This document shows, one piece after another, positions 52,042 to 60,358 of a stretch of 64,000 bases of DNA (positions are counted from its first letter, which is position 1; every line of letters starts with the position of its first letter). Source of the DNA: Mesorhizobium sp. (GTDB lineage: Bacteria; Pseudomonadota; Alphaproteobacteria; Rhizobiales; Rhizobiaceae); the NCBI GenBank assembly GCA_004020875.1, contig SAPZ01000016.1, positions 1 to 64,000 on the forward strand, in the 5' to 3' direction. Below the pieces are notes generated by a model that saw only the letters and a list, made by a program, of their open reading frames with translations, had not been told where the DNA came from and did not search any database. The position numbers and the translations under genes were made by a program.

Positions 52042-53001
52042 ATGTCGTCTCCGATCCTGAGACTGGTCGCTCAGCGCATCTTGCTGGGCCTCGTTCTTCT
52101 GTTCGCTGTCTCGGTGCTGATCTTCGCCGGCACTCAGATCCTGCCGGGCGACGTCGCCCAGGCGATCCTGGGCCAGTCGGCCACGCCGGAGGCGCTGGCG
52201 AACCTGCGCGAACAGCTCGGGCTCAACGACCCGGCATGGCTTCGCTACGTGCACTGGCTGTGGGGCATCCTGCATGGCGATTTCGGCACGGCACAGTCGA
52301 GCGGGCTCGACATTGCAAGCTCGATCAGCACCCGGCTGAAGAACACGCTGTTTCTGGCCGCCTGCGCGGCGATCGTCGCGGTGCCGCTGGCGGTCATCCT
52401 GGGGCTCATCGCAGTGCGCTATCGCGACGGCTTCGTCGACAAGCTGATCTCCGGCCTGGCGCTGGCCTCGACATCGTTCCCGGAATTCTTCATCGGCTAT
52501 GTGCTGATCTTCGTGTTTGCCGTGCACTGGCAGATTTTCCCGAGCATCTCGACGGTGGATGACTCCACGCCGTTCCTCGAAAGGCTGCAGGCCGTGGTGC
52601 TGCCGGCCACGGCGCTCACCCTGGTGGTGCTCGCCCATATGATGCGCATGACGCGCGCGGCGATCCTCAACGTCATGCAGTCGGCCTATATCGAGACGGC
52701 CGAGCTCAAGGGGCTGAAACCCTTCGACATCATCCGCAAGCATGCTTTCCCGAACGCGATCGCACCGGTCGTCAACGTCGTCATGCTCAACCTCGCCTAT
52801 CTCATCGTCGGCGTCGTGGTGGTAGAGGTGATCTTCGTATATCCGGGCATGGGACAGTATCTGGTCGACCATGTCGCCAAGCGCGATGTGCCGGTGGTGC
52901 AGGCGGTCGGCCTGATCTTCGCCGCGGTCTACATCACGCTCAACATCGTCGCGGACATCGCCGCCATCGTGGCCAATCCGCGGCTGAGACATCCGAAATG
53001 A
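52042..53001 (+). CDS. ABC transporter permease, DppB/OppB type
   Basis: A 319-residue permease with six helices. It shows the family opening ILRLVAQRILLGLVLLFAVS, the IGQSATPEALANLREQLGLN-like periplasmic segment near residues 44-64, and the ATPase-coupling loop ETAELKGLKPFDIIRKHAFPNA (~216-237; key residues Glu, Ala, Gly). ATG 52042 is chosen because the helix begins directly after it; an in-frame ATG 11 codons upstream has no better site. The second permease begins 40 bases later. Confidence 0.88.
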   Translation: MSSPILRLVAQRILLGLVLLFAVSVLIFAGTQILPGDVAQAILGQSATPEALANLREQLGLNDPAWLRYVHWLWGILHGDFGTAQSSGLDIASSISTRLKNTLFLAACAAIVAVPLAVILGLIAVRYRDGFVDKLISGLALASTSFPEFFIGYVLIFVFAVHWQIFPSISTVDDSTPFLERLQAVVLPATALTLVVLAHMMRMTRAAILNVMQSAYIETAELKGLKPFDIIRKHAFPNAIAPVVNVVMLNLAYLIVGVVVVEVIFVYPGMGQYLVDHVAKRDVPVVQAVGLIFAAVYITLNIVADIAAIVANPRLRHPK

Positions 53002-53041
53002 CGGGCCGGATGCAAGACGACCAGAAGGGAAACTGAGGCGA

Positions 53042-53863
53042 ATGGCGCTACGACAAATCCCAGTCACCGCCTGGATCGGACTGATCCTGACCGGCGCTTT
53101 CGCGTTCTGCGCTATCTTCGCGCCCTGGGTCGCCCCGCACGGCAATGGCGAGATCGTCGGCGACGTGTGGGAGCCGATGTCGGCCGCTCATTGGCTCGGC
53201 ACCGACAATCTCGGCCGCGATCTCATCTCGCGCATGATCTATGGTGCCCGCATCACCATGGAGATCGCGGTGGCGGCGACGGCGCTGTCCTTCTCGCTGG
53301 GCTCGATCCTCGGCTTCACGGCCGCGGTGTTCGGCGGCTGGTTCGACACGTTGCTGTCGCGCTTCGTCGATCTTCTGATGTCGATCCCGACTCTGATCTT
53401 CGGCCTCGTCGTGTTGTCGGTGCTGCCGACCAACACGCTGACCCTGATCCTGGTCATGGGCATCCTCGATTCCACCCGGGTCTATCGGCTGTCGCGCGCC
53501 GTCGCCGTCGACATCAACGTCATGGATTTCGTCGAGGCGGCGAAGCTGCGCGGCGAAGGCAAGGCCTGGATCATCTTCCGCGAGATCCTGCCCAACGCGC
53601 TGTCGCCGCTGGTGGCGGAGCTCGGGGTGCGCTTCATCTTCGCGGTGCTCTTCCTGTCGGCGCTGTCCTTCCTCGGCCTCGGCGTGCAGCCGCCGGATTC
53701 GGATTGGGGAGGCATGGTCAAGGAGAACAAGGACGGTATCGTCTTCGGCATTCCGGCGGCGCTGATCCCGGCCGCGGCGATCGCCGTGCTGGCGATCTCG
53801 GTCAACCTCGTCGCCGACTGGGTGCTCAACCGCACGACGAGTCTGAAGGGAGGACGCGGCTGA
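53042..53863 (+). CDS. ABC transporter permease, DppC/OppC type
   Basis: A 273-residue second permease. Marks are APHGNGEIVGDVWEPM, HWLGTDNLGRDLISRMIYGA (~50-69) and the coupling loop FVEAAKLRGEGKAWIIFREI (~160-179). The length fits the DppC side. Its stop shares a base with the ATG of the ATPase gene (TGATG), so the two are coupled. Confidence 0.9.
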   Translation: MALRQIPVTAWIGLILTGAFAFCAIFAPWVAPHGNGEIVGDVWEPMSAAHWLGTDNLGRDLISRMIYGARITMEIAVAATALSFSLGSILGFTAAVFGGWFDTLLSRFVDLLMSIPTLIFGLVVLSVLPTNTLTLILVMGILDSTRVYRLSRAVAVDINVMDFVEAAKLRGEGKAWIIFREILPNALSPLVAELGVRFIFAVLFLSALSFLGLGVQPPDSDWGGMVKENKDGIVFGIPAALIPAAAIAVLAISVNLVADWVLNRTTSLKGGRG

Positions 53864-55518
53864 TGGCTGACTCCAAGGCAAGTTCAGGCAAGCTCCTCGA
53901 TATCCGCAATCTCCGCATCGAGGCGACAGTCTACCCGCCGGGCGAAGCGCCGAAGACGATCACGCTCGTGCACGATGTCTCGCTGACATTGGAAAAGGGC
54001 AAGGTGCTCGGCCTGATCGGTGAATCCGGCGCCGGCAAATCAACCATCGGCCTGTCGTCCATGGCCTATGGCCGCGGCGGCGTGCGCATTACCGGCGGCG
54101 AGGTGATCCTCAACGGCCGCGACATCCTGAAAGCCGGACCGAAGGGCGTGCGGGCGCTGCGCGGACGCGAGGTCTGCTATGTCGCGCAGTCGGCGGCGGC
54201 CGCCTTCAACCCGGCGCACAAGCTGATCGACCAGGTGGTCGAGGCGGCCCTCCTGCACGGCACCGCGACCCGCGCCGAGGCCGAGAAGCGAGCCGTTGCG
54301 CTGTTCAAGAAGCTCAGTCTTCCCAATCCCGAAATGATCGGCGAGCGCTATCCGCACCAGGTCTCCGGCGGCCAGCTGCAGCGCGTCATGACGGCCATGG
54401 CGCTGTGCTCGGAGCCCGACCTCATCGTCTTCGATGAGCCGACCACGGCGCTCGACGTGACGACGCAGATCGACGTGCTGGCCGCGATCAAGGACGCCAT
54501 TCGCGACACGCATGTGGCGGCCCTCTACATCACGCATGACCTTGCCGTCGTCGCCCAGGTGTCGGACGAGATCATGGTGCTGCGCCATGGCCGGCTGGTG
54601 GAGTGGGGCGGCACACGGCAGATCATCAAGGAGCCGCGCCAGGAATACACCAACGCACTGGTTTCGGTGCATGAGATCGAGCACAAGGAACAGCAGCCGG
54701 GCACGGCGCCTTTCCTATCGGTGAAGAACGTCACCGCCGCCTATGGCGGTGGCCATGTGAAGGTACTGAAGAACGTCTCGGTCGACATCTACCCGGGCCA
54801 GACGCTCGCCGTGGTCGGCGAGAGCGGCTCCGGCAAGTCGACGCTGGCGCGCGCCATCACCGGCCTGTTGCCTCCCGAGGAGGGCACCGTCACCTTCGAC
54901 GGCAGGCCGCTTGCCAACAGGCTGGCCGACAGGCCGAAGGAGGATCTGCGCCAGCTGCAGATGATCTACCAGATGGCCGACGTGGCGATGAATCCGCGCC
55001 AGACGGTGGGCACCATCATCGGCCGGCCGCTCGAGTTCTATTTCGGCATGAAGGGACGCGAGCGCGACAAGCGTGTCGCCGAACTGCTCGACGAGATCGA
55101 GATGGGCAAGGGTTTCGTCGATCGCTATCCGGCCGAGCTGTCCGGCGGCCAGAAGCAGCGCGTCTGCATCGCGCGCTCGCTCGCCGCCAAGCCGAAGCTG
55201 ATCATCTGCGACGAGGTGACCTCGGCGCTCGATCCGCTGGTCGCGCACGGCATCCTCAAGCTGCTCTTGAACCTGCAGCAGCACGAAAACGTCGCCTATC
55301 TGTTCATCACCCACGATCTGGCAACGGTGAAGTCGATCGCCGATTCGATCGCGGTGATGTATCGCGGCGAGGTGGTGCGCTACGGCTCCAAGAGCAAGGT
55401 GCTGACGCCGCCCTTCGACGCCTATACGGACCTGCTCTTGTCCTCCGTGCCCGAGATGGAAATCGGCTGGCTGGAGAAGGCGATCAAAGGGCGGCGCATG
55501 GAGAGCGCCGGAAACTGA
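53863..55518 (+). CDS. Fused double ABC ATPase (DppD-DppF type)
   Basis: A 551-residue protein with two complete ATPase domains powering the importer. Domain 1: Walker A GESGAGKST (~50), signature VSGGQLQRV (~167), Walker B LIVFDEPTTALD. Domain 2: Walker A GESGSGKST (~320), signature LSGGQKQRV (~427), Walker B LIICDEVTSALD. The DEV variant keeps the catalytic glutamate. Fusion of the D and F subunits is common in rhizobial family-5 importers. It closes the four-gene transporter operon. Confidence 0.92.
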   Translation: MADSKASSGKLLDIRNLRIEATVYPPGEAPKTITLVHDVSLTLEKGKVLGLIGESGAGKSTIGLSSMAYGRGGVRITGGEVILNGRDILKAGPKGVRALRGREVCYVAQSAAAAFNPAHKLIDQVVEAALLHGTATRAEAEKRAVALFKKLSLPNPEMIGERYPHQVSGGQLQRVMTAMALCSEPDLIVFDEPTTALDVTTQIDVLAAIKDAIRDTHVAALYITHDLAVVAQVSDEIMVLRHGRLVEWGGTRQIIKEPRQEYTNALVSVHEIEHKEQQPGTAPFLSVKNVTAAYGGGHVKVLKNVSVDIYPGQTLAVVGESGSGKSTLARAITGLLPPEEGTVTFDGRPLANRLADRPKEDLRQLQMIYQMADVAMNPRQTVGTIIGRPLEFYFGMKGRERDKRVAELLDEIEMGKGFVDRYPAELSGGQKQRVCIARSLAAKPKLIICDEVTSALDPLVAHGILKLLLNLQQHENVAYLFITHDLATVKSIADSIAVMYRGEVVRYGSKSKVLTPPFDAYTDLLLSSVPEMEIGWLEKAIKGRRMESAGN

Positions 55519-55752
55519 AGCAATTCCAAGAACGTGTGAAGCGGCTTCCGTCCGGATTGCGTCAAAACAAAGAGAGGGCCACCTCAAAAGCGGCACCCGG
55601 CCGGCCATTGTCATGCGGCTGCAAAGCGGCCGGCTGCGCCCCCAACGAGTGCTGGCTGAACGCTTCATCTGGGGCTAATCCTAGACAAGCGTGCCGCCTG
55701 TCCACGCGACACGCGGCGCTTTCGTTTCGAAGAACAATCACAGGAACGCTCC

Positions 55753-56592
55753 GTGGCGCTCAAATCCAAACTGCTGCTCATCATCCTCGACGGCGTGCCC
55801 TACCGAAACTGGCGCCGGCTGATGGGCAATCTCGAGGGCTGGGCGCAATCGGGCGAGGCGCAGGTGTGGAAGATGCGCTCCGTGCTGCCGTCGACCTCCG
55901 CCTGCTGCTACGCCTCGATCCACACAGGGGTGACGCCGCAAGTGCATGGCATCCTTTCCAACGAGAACCGTTTTCGCGTCACGCAGCCGGATATCTTCTC
56001 GGAGGTGAGCAAGGCCGGCGGCAAGACGGGCGCCGTGACCCATTCCTATTGGTCGGAATTCTTCCGCAGCTTTCCGTTCGACCTTGTCGAGGATTTGGAG
56101 TTCGACGATCCAAGCGGGCCGATCACGCATGGCCGCTTCCACACGATGACTGGCTACAATCTCAAGAATCAGATGACGCCGAGCGACATCGACCTGTTCG
56201 CGACGCTGACCATGCTGGCGAAGCGCCACGGCATCGACTACGGCATCCTGCACACCTGCACGCTGGATTCGATGGGCCACCGCTTCGGCCATGGCTGCAT
56301 CGAGATGGACCATGCCTGCTACGCCATGGACGGCATGCTCGCCGCCTTCCTGCCGCAGTGGCGCGCCGCCGGCTATGAGGTGATCGTGACGGCCGACCAC
56401 GGCCAGACCGACCGCGGCCACCATGGCGGCCATGACGACGACATGCAGGACTTCGCGCTTTATTATTTCGGGCCGGCCGAAGGGCCTGAGGCCGACAAGC
56501 TGCTCGACCAGTTGCAACTCGCGCCGACGGTGCTGAGTCGGCTCGGCGTGGAAATACCCGAGACGATGAAGGCGAAGGCGTTTTTGAGGTAA
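55753..56592 (+). CDS. Alkaline-phosphatase-superfamily phosphodiesterase-like enzyme
   Basis: A 279-residue protein of the nucleotide pyrophosphatase/phosphodiesterase group. Metal-site residues are visible: LLIILDGVPYRNW at the start (Asp ~13), SVLPSTSACCYASIHTG with the probable Thr/Ser nucleophile (~44-47), DSMGHRFGHG (Asp/His ~176-184) and VTADHGQTDRGHHGGHDDD (~217-235). There is no signal peptide, so it is cytoplasmic. The start is GTG 55753 after AGGAACGCTCC. It follows the importer ATPase on the same strand by 234 bases; it may act on a phosphorylated or phosphonate-like imported compound, which is inference. Confidence 0.82.
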   Translation: MALKSKLLLIILDGVPYRNWRRLMGNLEGWAQSGEAQVWKMRSVLPSTSACCYASIHTGVTPQVHGILSNENRFRVTQPDIFSEVSKAGGKTGAVTHSYWSEFFRSFPFDLVEDLEFDDPSGPITHGRFHTMTGYNLKNQMTPSDIDLFATLTMLAKRHGIDYGILHTCTLDSMGHRFGHGCIEMDHACYAMDGMLAAFLPQWRAAGYEVIVTADHGQTDRGHHGGHDDDMQDFALYYFGPAEGPEADKLLDQLQLAPTVLSRLGVEIPETMKAKAFLR

Positions 56593-56600
56593 GCGCGGTC

Positions 56601-56757
56601 TTTCCCTTCCCTCTTGTGGCCCTTGTGGGGAAGATGTCGCCGAAGGCCACGGGTGAGGGAGGCTCCAGGGAACTCCAGCGCCTCACTCCGCTGAAACATC
56701 TCCATCCGTCTCGGCGCTGACGCACCGATCCACCTTCTGCCACAAGGAGAGGGAAGA
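56601..56757. repeat. Long imperfect inverted repeat, RIME-like intergenic element
   Basis: The left arm, TTTCCCTTCCCTCTTGTGGC (56601-56620), is mirrored by GCCACAAGGAGAGGGAAG (56739-56756). The interior holds smaller inverted pieces, such as GGGTGAGGGAGGC against GCGCCTCAC. It begins 8 bases after the phosphatase stop. Elements with arms of CCCTCTCC/TTGTGG type are scattered in rhizobial genomes. It probably folds in RNA and ends or protects the upstream transcript. Confidence 0.65.
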
Positions 56758-56877
56758 GTGCCCCTACTGGCAACGCTCCGTTTCTTCGGTTAGCCTCCGA
56801 AAATTCCTCGGCGGAGGGTGAACCTTTTTGAACCGATCAGCGACAGAGCTTCGAGGAGCCAGGCGGCTCGACCGGCC

Positions 56878-57444
56878 ATGAACGCGGCGACGGAAACCGA
56901 TCGCGCGCTTGTAGACCGGGTCGCGAAGGGCGACCGGGCCGCCGTTGGGCTCCTGTTCATGCGTCACCACGCGCGAATCTACCGCTTCGTGGCGCGCCAG
57001 ACGGGATCGGAAATGATGGCCGACGATATCGCAAACGAGGTTTTTCTGGAGCTGTGGAAGCAGGCGCCCGGCTTCGAGGGCCGCTCTGAAGTTTCCACCT
57101 GGCTGCTCGGCATCGCCCGCTTCAAGGCGCTGTCTTCGCTGCGCAAGAAGAAGGAAGACTGGATCGACGACGATGATGCGGCACAGGTCCCCGACAGTGC
57201 CGACACGCCGGAAGTCGTCACCATGAAGGAAGACAAGGCCGCCGCCTTGCGCCGTTTTGTCGACGCCTTGGCCGAGGAACATCGCACGGTGATCGACCTT
57301 GCCTATTACCATGGCCAGTCGGTGACCGAGATCGGCGAGGTGCTCGGCATTCCGGTCGCGACCGTCAAGACGAGAATGTTCTACGCCCGCAAGAAACTCG
57401 GCGAAGCCCTCAAGGCCGCCGGTTACGACAGGGGGTGGCCATGA
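56878..57444 (+). CDS. ECF-type RNA polymerase sigma factor
   Basis: A 188-residue extracytoplasmic-function sigma factor. Region 2 is LFMRHHARIYRFVARQTG through DIANEVFLELWKQAP (~25-62) and region 4 is IDLAYYHGQSVTEIGEVLGI then VATVKTRMFYARKKL (~138-172). ATG 56878 is used; a GTG at 56818 sits directly on a GGAGG and is too close. The stretch TGAACCTTTTTGAACC around 56819-56835 could be part of a self-recognised promoter. The anti-sigma gene overlaps its stop by 4 bases. Confidence 0.88.
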   Translation: MNAATETDRALVDRVAKGDRAAVGLLFMRHHARIYRFVARQTGSEMMADDIANEVFLELWKQAPGFEGRSEVSTWLLGIARFKALSSLRKKKEDWIDDDDAAQVPDSADTPEVVTMKEDKAAALRRFVDALAEEHRTVIDLAYYHGQSVTEIGEVLGIPVATVKTRMFYARKKLGEALKAAGYDRGWP

Positions 57445-58106
57445 GCGCCGCTGAAAAGATGTCGCGCCGCGACGAGATGGAGACGCTGCTGCCGTTCTAT
57501 CTGAACGGCTCGCTGGAAGGCGCCGAGCTGGAGGCCGTCGAGGAGTGGCTGGCCACCGATCCGGCGGCGATGGCCGCCCTTGGCGAAGCGGAAGCCGAAT
57601 TCTCCGGCACCGCCGCCGCCAACGAGGCGATCCGCCCGCCGGCCGATGCGCTCAGCCGTTTTGCCAAGGCGCTCGACGCCGAGGCCGGCCCGGTGCGCGC
57701 GCCAGGCCAATCCTGGCTGGCGAAAGTCTTCGGCAGGGTGACGGCGATGCCGGCCGGCGTCGCCTGGGCGGCGGCCGCTGCGCTGCTGGCGCTGGTCATC
57801 GTGCAGTCCTTCGAACGGCCGGGCGGCAAGGGCAACGATTTCGAGGTGGCCGGGGCGCAGGGCGATCTGGCGAAGCTGCCCTTCGCCCTGGTCAAGTTCA
57901 AGCCGGATGCGAAGATGGCCGACATCGCCGCCTTTCTCGGCCAGAACGGACTGAAGATCGCCGGCGGCCCGACCGCCGACGGTGTGTTCCATTTGACGAT
58001 CCCGGCCAGCACGGCGGCCGATTACGACAGGCTTGTCGGCCTTGTTGCCGCCCAGCCTTTCGCAGATACTGTGATCCAGGGAAGGAAACCGGTCGATGGC
58101 GGCTAA
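57441..58106 (+). CDS. Membrane anti-sigma factor with propeptide-like periplasmic domain
   Basis: A 221-residue protein. Residues ~14-41 (ETLLPFYLNGSLEGAELEAV) resemble the sigma-binding N-terminus of anti-sigma factors, without the HxxxCxxC zinc site. A single membrane helix lies at ~105-122 (GVAWAAAAALLALVIVQ). The C-terminal part (~147-212; ALVKFKPDAKMADIAAFLGQ, FHLTIPA, LVGLVAAQPFADTV) reads like the beta-alpha-beta-beta-alpha-beta propeptide of subtilases. ATG 57441 overlaps the sigma stop, and its own end overlaps the protease start by 11 bases. It should hold the sigma factor at the inner membrane. Confidence 0.8.
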   Translation: MSAAEKMSRRDEMETLLPFYLNGSLEGAELEAVEEWLATDPAAMAALGEAEAEFSGTAAANEAIRPPADALSRFAKALDAEAGPVRAPGQSWLAKVFGRVTAMPAGVAWAAAAALLALVIVQSFERPGGKGNDFEVAGAQGDLAKLPFALVKFKPDAKMADIAAFLGQNGLKIAGGPTADGVFHLTIPASTAADYDRLVGLVAAQPFADTVIQGRKPVDGG

Positions 58107-59541
58107 GGCGGTCATTCTTCGTGCGGTGATCCTCGCGGCGACCTTGGTCGCCGCTCCTTCGTTCGCGCAGACCAACGACCCCAGCCTGACGCAAAAACAG
58201 GTCGATTGCCTGAACCGCACGACAGCGGCCGGCAGCGACTGCGACAAGGACGGCGGTGCCAAGAATGGCGGAGGAACGCCAGGCATTCCGGGCGGCGCGG
58301 TGTTCCTGCCGGCGCTGATCGTCGATCTCTTTCCGAACCCGCCGGCGGGCCCTGCGCCGCAAACGCCAGCACCGTCCAACGGCTCATCGTCGTCGAACGG
58401 TTCCGGCAACACCGGACCCGCACCTGCTCTGAGCGGGCCAGTCACCGTGCCGCAAGGCCTCAATCTGGCTGAACCGCCGCGCGCCATCGCCGGCGAGTTC
58501 GTGCCCGACGAGGTGCTGGTGACGGTCGCCGGCGATGCCGGCGTCGTGCAGCAGATCGCCAATTCTTTCGGCCTGCAGGTCCGTTCGCAGCGCCAGTCGC
58601 GGCTGCTTGGCTCGACGCTGGTGCGCTTCGGCATCACCGACGGGCGGCCTGTCGGCGTGGTGCTGGCGCAGCTTGCCGCCGACGGCCGGACGCAGCGGCG
58701 CGAGCCGAACCATATCTACACGCTGCAGCAGGCGGCCGGCATCGTGAACTACGCCTTCGACCGCATCGCGCTCGACGCAAGCCAAGCAAGCGGCGAGAAT
58801 GTGCGCGTCGCCGTCATCGACACCGGCATCGACGACACCAACCCGGCGCTCGCCGGCGTCATTGCCGAGCAATATGACGCCATGCCCAACGTGCCGATCG
58901 AGAAGCGCGACCACGGCACCTCTGTGGACGGGCTGATCGCCGGCGTCGGTCCGCTGGAGGGCATGGCGCCGGGCGCGAAAATCTATCACGCGCGTGCCTT
59001 CGAGGGCGGCAAGTCGACGATGGACGTCATCCTGTCGGCGCTGGACTGGGCGGCCGAGCAGAATGTTCGCATCATCAATATGAGCTTCGTCGGTCCGAAG
59101 AACGACCTGCTCGGCACCGCCTGCCGCAATGCCCGGGCGCAAGGGATGGTGCTGGTGGCGGCCGCGGGCAACAACGGCCCCAAGGCACCCTATGGCTACC
59201 CGGCCGCCTTCGACGGCGTCATCGCGGTGACCGCGACCGACGCCAGGGACGGGCTGATGCCGCAGGCTAATCGCGGCGCCTATGTCTTCATCTCGGCCCC
59301 GGGCGTCGAGATGGTGGCGCCGAGCGGAGCGGGCTCGGACGTGGTGACCGGCACATCCTTCGCCGCCGCCGTCGTGTCGGGCGCCATTGCGAACCTGATC
59401 CACGCCGCGCCCGACCGCTCGGCCGACGAGATCGAGAAGGCGCTGGCGGAAACGGCGAAGGATCTCGGGCCCAAGGGGCGGGACAATGATTTCGGCTATG
59501 GACTGATCGATACGAAGGCGGCGGAAGCAGCGAAGGAGTGA
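58096..59541 (+). CDS. Secreted S8 subtilisin-like serine protease
   Basis: A 481-residue exported subtilase. A signal peptide (residues 1-25, ending PSFAQ) is followed by a glycine/proline/serine-rich linker (~53-115), a fervidolysin-like propeptide (~133-208, FVPDEVLVTVAGDAG to REPNHIY) and the catalytic domain. The triad is complete: Asp242 in VAVIDTGID, His273 in KRDHGTSVDG and Ser421 in VTGTSFAAAVVSG, with the oxyanion Asn in AAAGNNGP. It is translationally coupled to the anti-sigma gene, which suggests the sigma factor controls it and that it may in turn act on the anti-sigma factor. Confidence 0.9.
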   Translation: MAAKAVILRAVILAATLVAAPSFAQTNDPSLTQKQVDCLNRTTAAGSDCDKDGGAKNGGGTPGIPGGAVFLPALIVDLFPNPPAGPAPQTPAPSNGSSSSNGSGNTGPAPALSGPVTVPQGLNLAEPPRAIAGEFVPDEVLVTVAGDAGVVQQIANSFGLQVRSQRQSRLLGSTLVRFGITDGRPVGVVLAQLAADGRTQRREPNHIYTLQQAAGIVNYAFDRIALDASQASGENVRVAVIDTGIDDTNPALAGVIAEQYDAMPNVPIEKRDHGTSVDGLIAGVGPLEGMAPGAKIYHARAFEGGKSTMDVILSALDWAAEQNVRIINMSFVGPKNDLLGTACRNARAQGMVLVAAAGNNGPKAPYGYPAAFDGVIAVTATDARDGLMPQANRGAYVFISAPGVEMVAPSGAGSDVVTGTSFAAAVVSGAIANLIHAAPDRSADEIEKALAETAKDLGPKGRDNDFGYGLIDTKAAEAAKE

Positions 59542-59858
59542 GGTTTTCGCCTAGACGGACTTGGGCCCAAACTCGATCGACGTATCAGCCGAGGTGGATC
59601 TCGTCGCCGGCGTCCTGCCTGCCACCCTCGGTCAACGGGTCACGGCCGAACGACGATATCGAAAAGGTAACGGGCCGGCCGGCAACCAGCTTCCAGGACT
59701 TCGCCCGCCGAAACGCGGCCGCATGGGCTCCGGAAGCGATCGGGTGACCACGCAGCCGATGGCCGTCATCGGACGTTTTGCTTATCAGGGACAGGGGCGG
59801 AGCCATCCCACAACGGCAGCACGTGGAAAGTGAAGTTGCAACTCGTGGAGAAGTCAGA
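59542..59858. other. Intergenic region with a decayed oxidoreductase tail
   Basis: There is no intact gene in these 317 bases. A + strand frame ending at 59747 contains a short piece that looks like the end of an NmrA/NAD(P)H-binding protein, listed separately. The open frames on the minus strand have no family likeness. The last bases carry the ribosome site GGAGAAGTCAGA of the next gene. Confidence 0.5.
59640..59747 (+). pseudogene. Possible remnant: C-terminal tail of an NmrA-like NAD(P)H-binding oxidoreductase
   Basis: The frame reads NDDIEKVTGRPATSFQDFAR then RNAAAWA before a stop. The pattern E.VTGRPA.SF.DFAR..AAA is the usual end of NmrA/atypical SDR proteins. The rest of the gene (about 240 residues) is absent or scrambled upstream, where the S8 protease gene ends only about 100 bases away. 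Such oxidoreductases often neighbour NTF2/SnoaL-like genes, as here. Tentative. Confidence 0.35.
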
Positions 59859-60290
59859 ATGCCTGGCACGAAATACTCCGCCTATGCGGGCGCCGAACCC
59901 TATTTTGACCTGGTCCGAAGAGCGCTGGGGGATCTCGTCGACGGTGAGCATTTCTTCGACATCCTCTCCGACGACATCGCTTACGAGGTCCGCTACGACC
60001 TTGGCTGGCCTCGCCTGATCCGGGGACGCGCCAAGCTGATGGAGCAGTTCAGGGGATATGTCGGCAGCATCAGGCTCCGGTCCGCCGACAGGTTGATCGT
60101 AAACCAGGCGGACAATGGCAAGGTCATCATTCTCGAATACGAAGTCCATGGGACGATCCTCGCGACGGGCGCCGACTACCAGAACCGGTTCTGTTCGATC
60201 ATCGAGCTGGAAAATCGGAGAATCGCCCGCTGGCGGGACTACATGGACTCGCATGCAGCCTGGAAAGCGCTGACGGCCGGCGCCGCCTGA
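59859..60290 (+). CDS. NTF2/SnoaL-like fold protein
   Basis: A 143-residue protein with the cone-shaped NTF2-like fold pattern: an N-terminal helix (YFDLVRRALGDLVDGEHFFD), DIAYEVRYDLGWPRLIRGRA, strands VIILEYEVHGTIL and NRFCSIIELENRRIARWRDYMDSH (in part). The closing WRDYMD.HAAW is typical of SnoaL-like proteins linked to oxidoreductases. GGAGAAGTCAGA precedes ATG 59859. Function is unknown; it may be a small isomerase, hydrolase or binding protein. Confidence 0.75.
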   Translation: MPGTKYSAYAGAEPYFDLVRRALGDLVDGEHFFDILSDDIAYEVRYDLGWPRLIRGRAKLMEQFRGYVGSIRLRSADRLIVNQADNGKVIILEYEVHGTILATGADYQNRFCSIIELENRRIARWRDYMDSHAAWKALTAGAA

Positions 60291-60358
60291 CGGCGGCTCT
60301 CCCAAAAGAGCGATCGATGGCGCAGCTCAAGCCTGTGCGTGGTGCGAGAGCGGCCGAT

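Noticed and set aside
56818..56877. GTG start giving a 20-residue longer ECF sigma factor
   Set aside because: GGAGG directly abuts the GTG with no spacing, and the extra residues do not resemble sigma region 2; ATG 56878 fits the family.
59585..59869. A 94-codon frame on the minus strand after the protease gene
   Set aside because: No ribosome site, no family pattern, and it overlaps the more convincing oxidoreductase remnant on the + strand.
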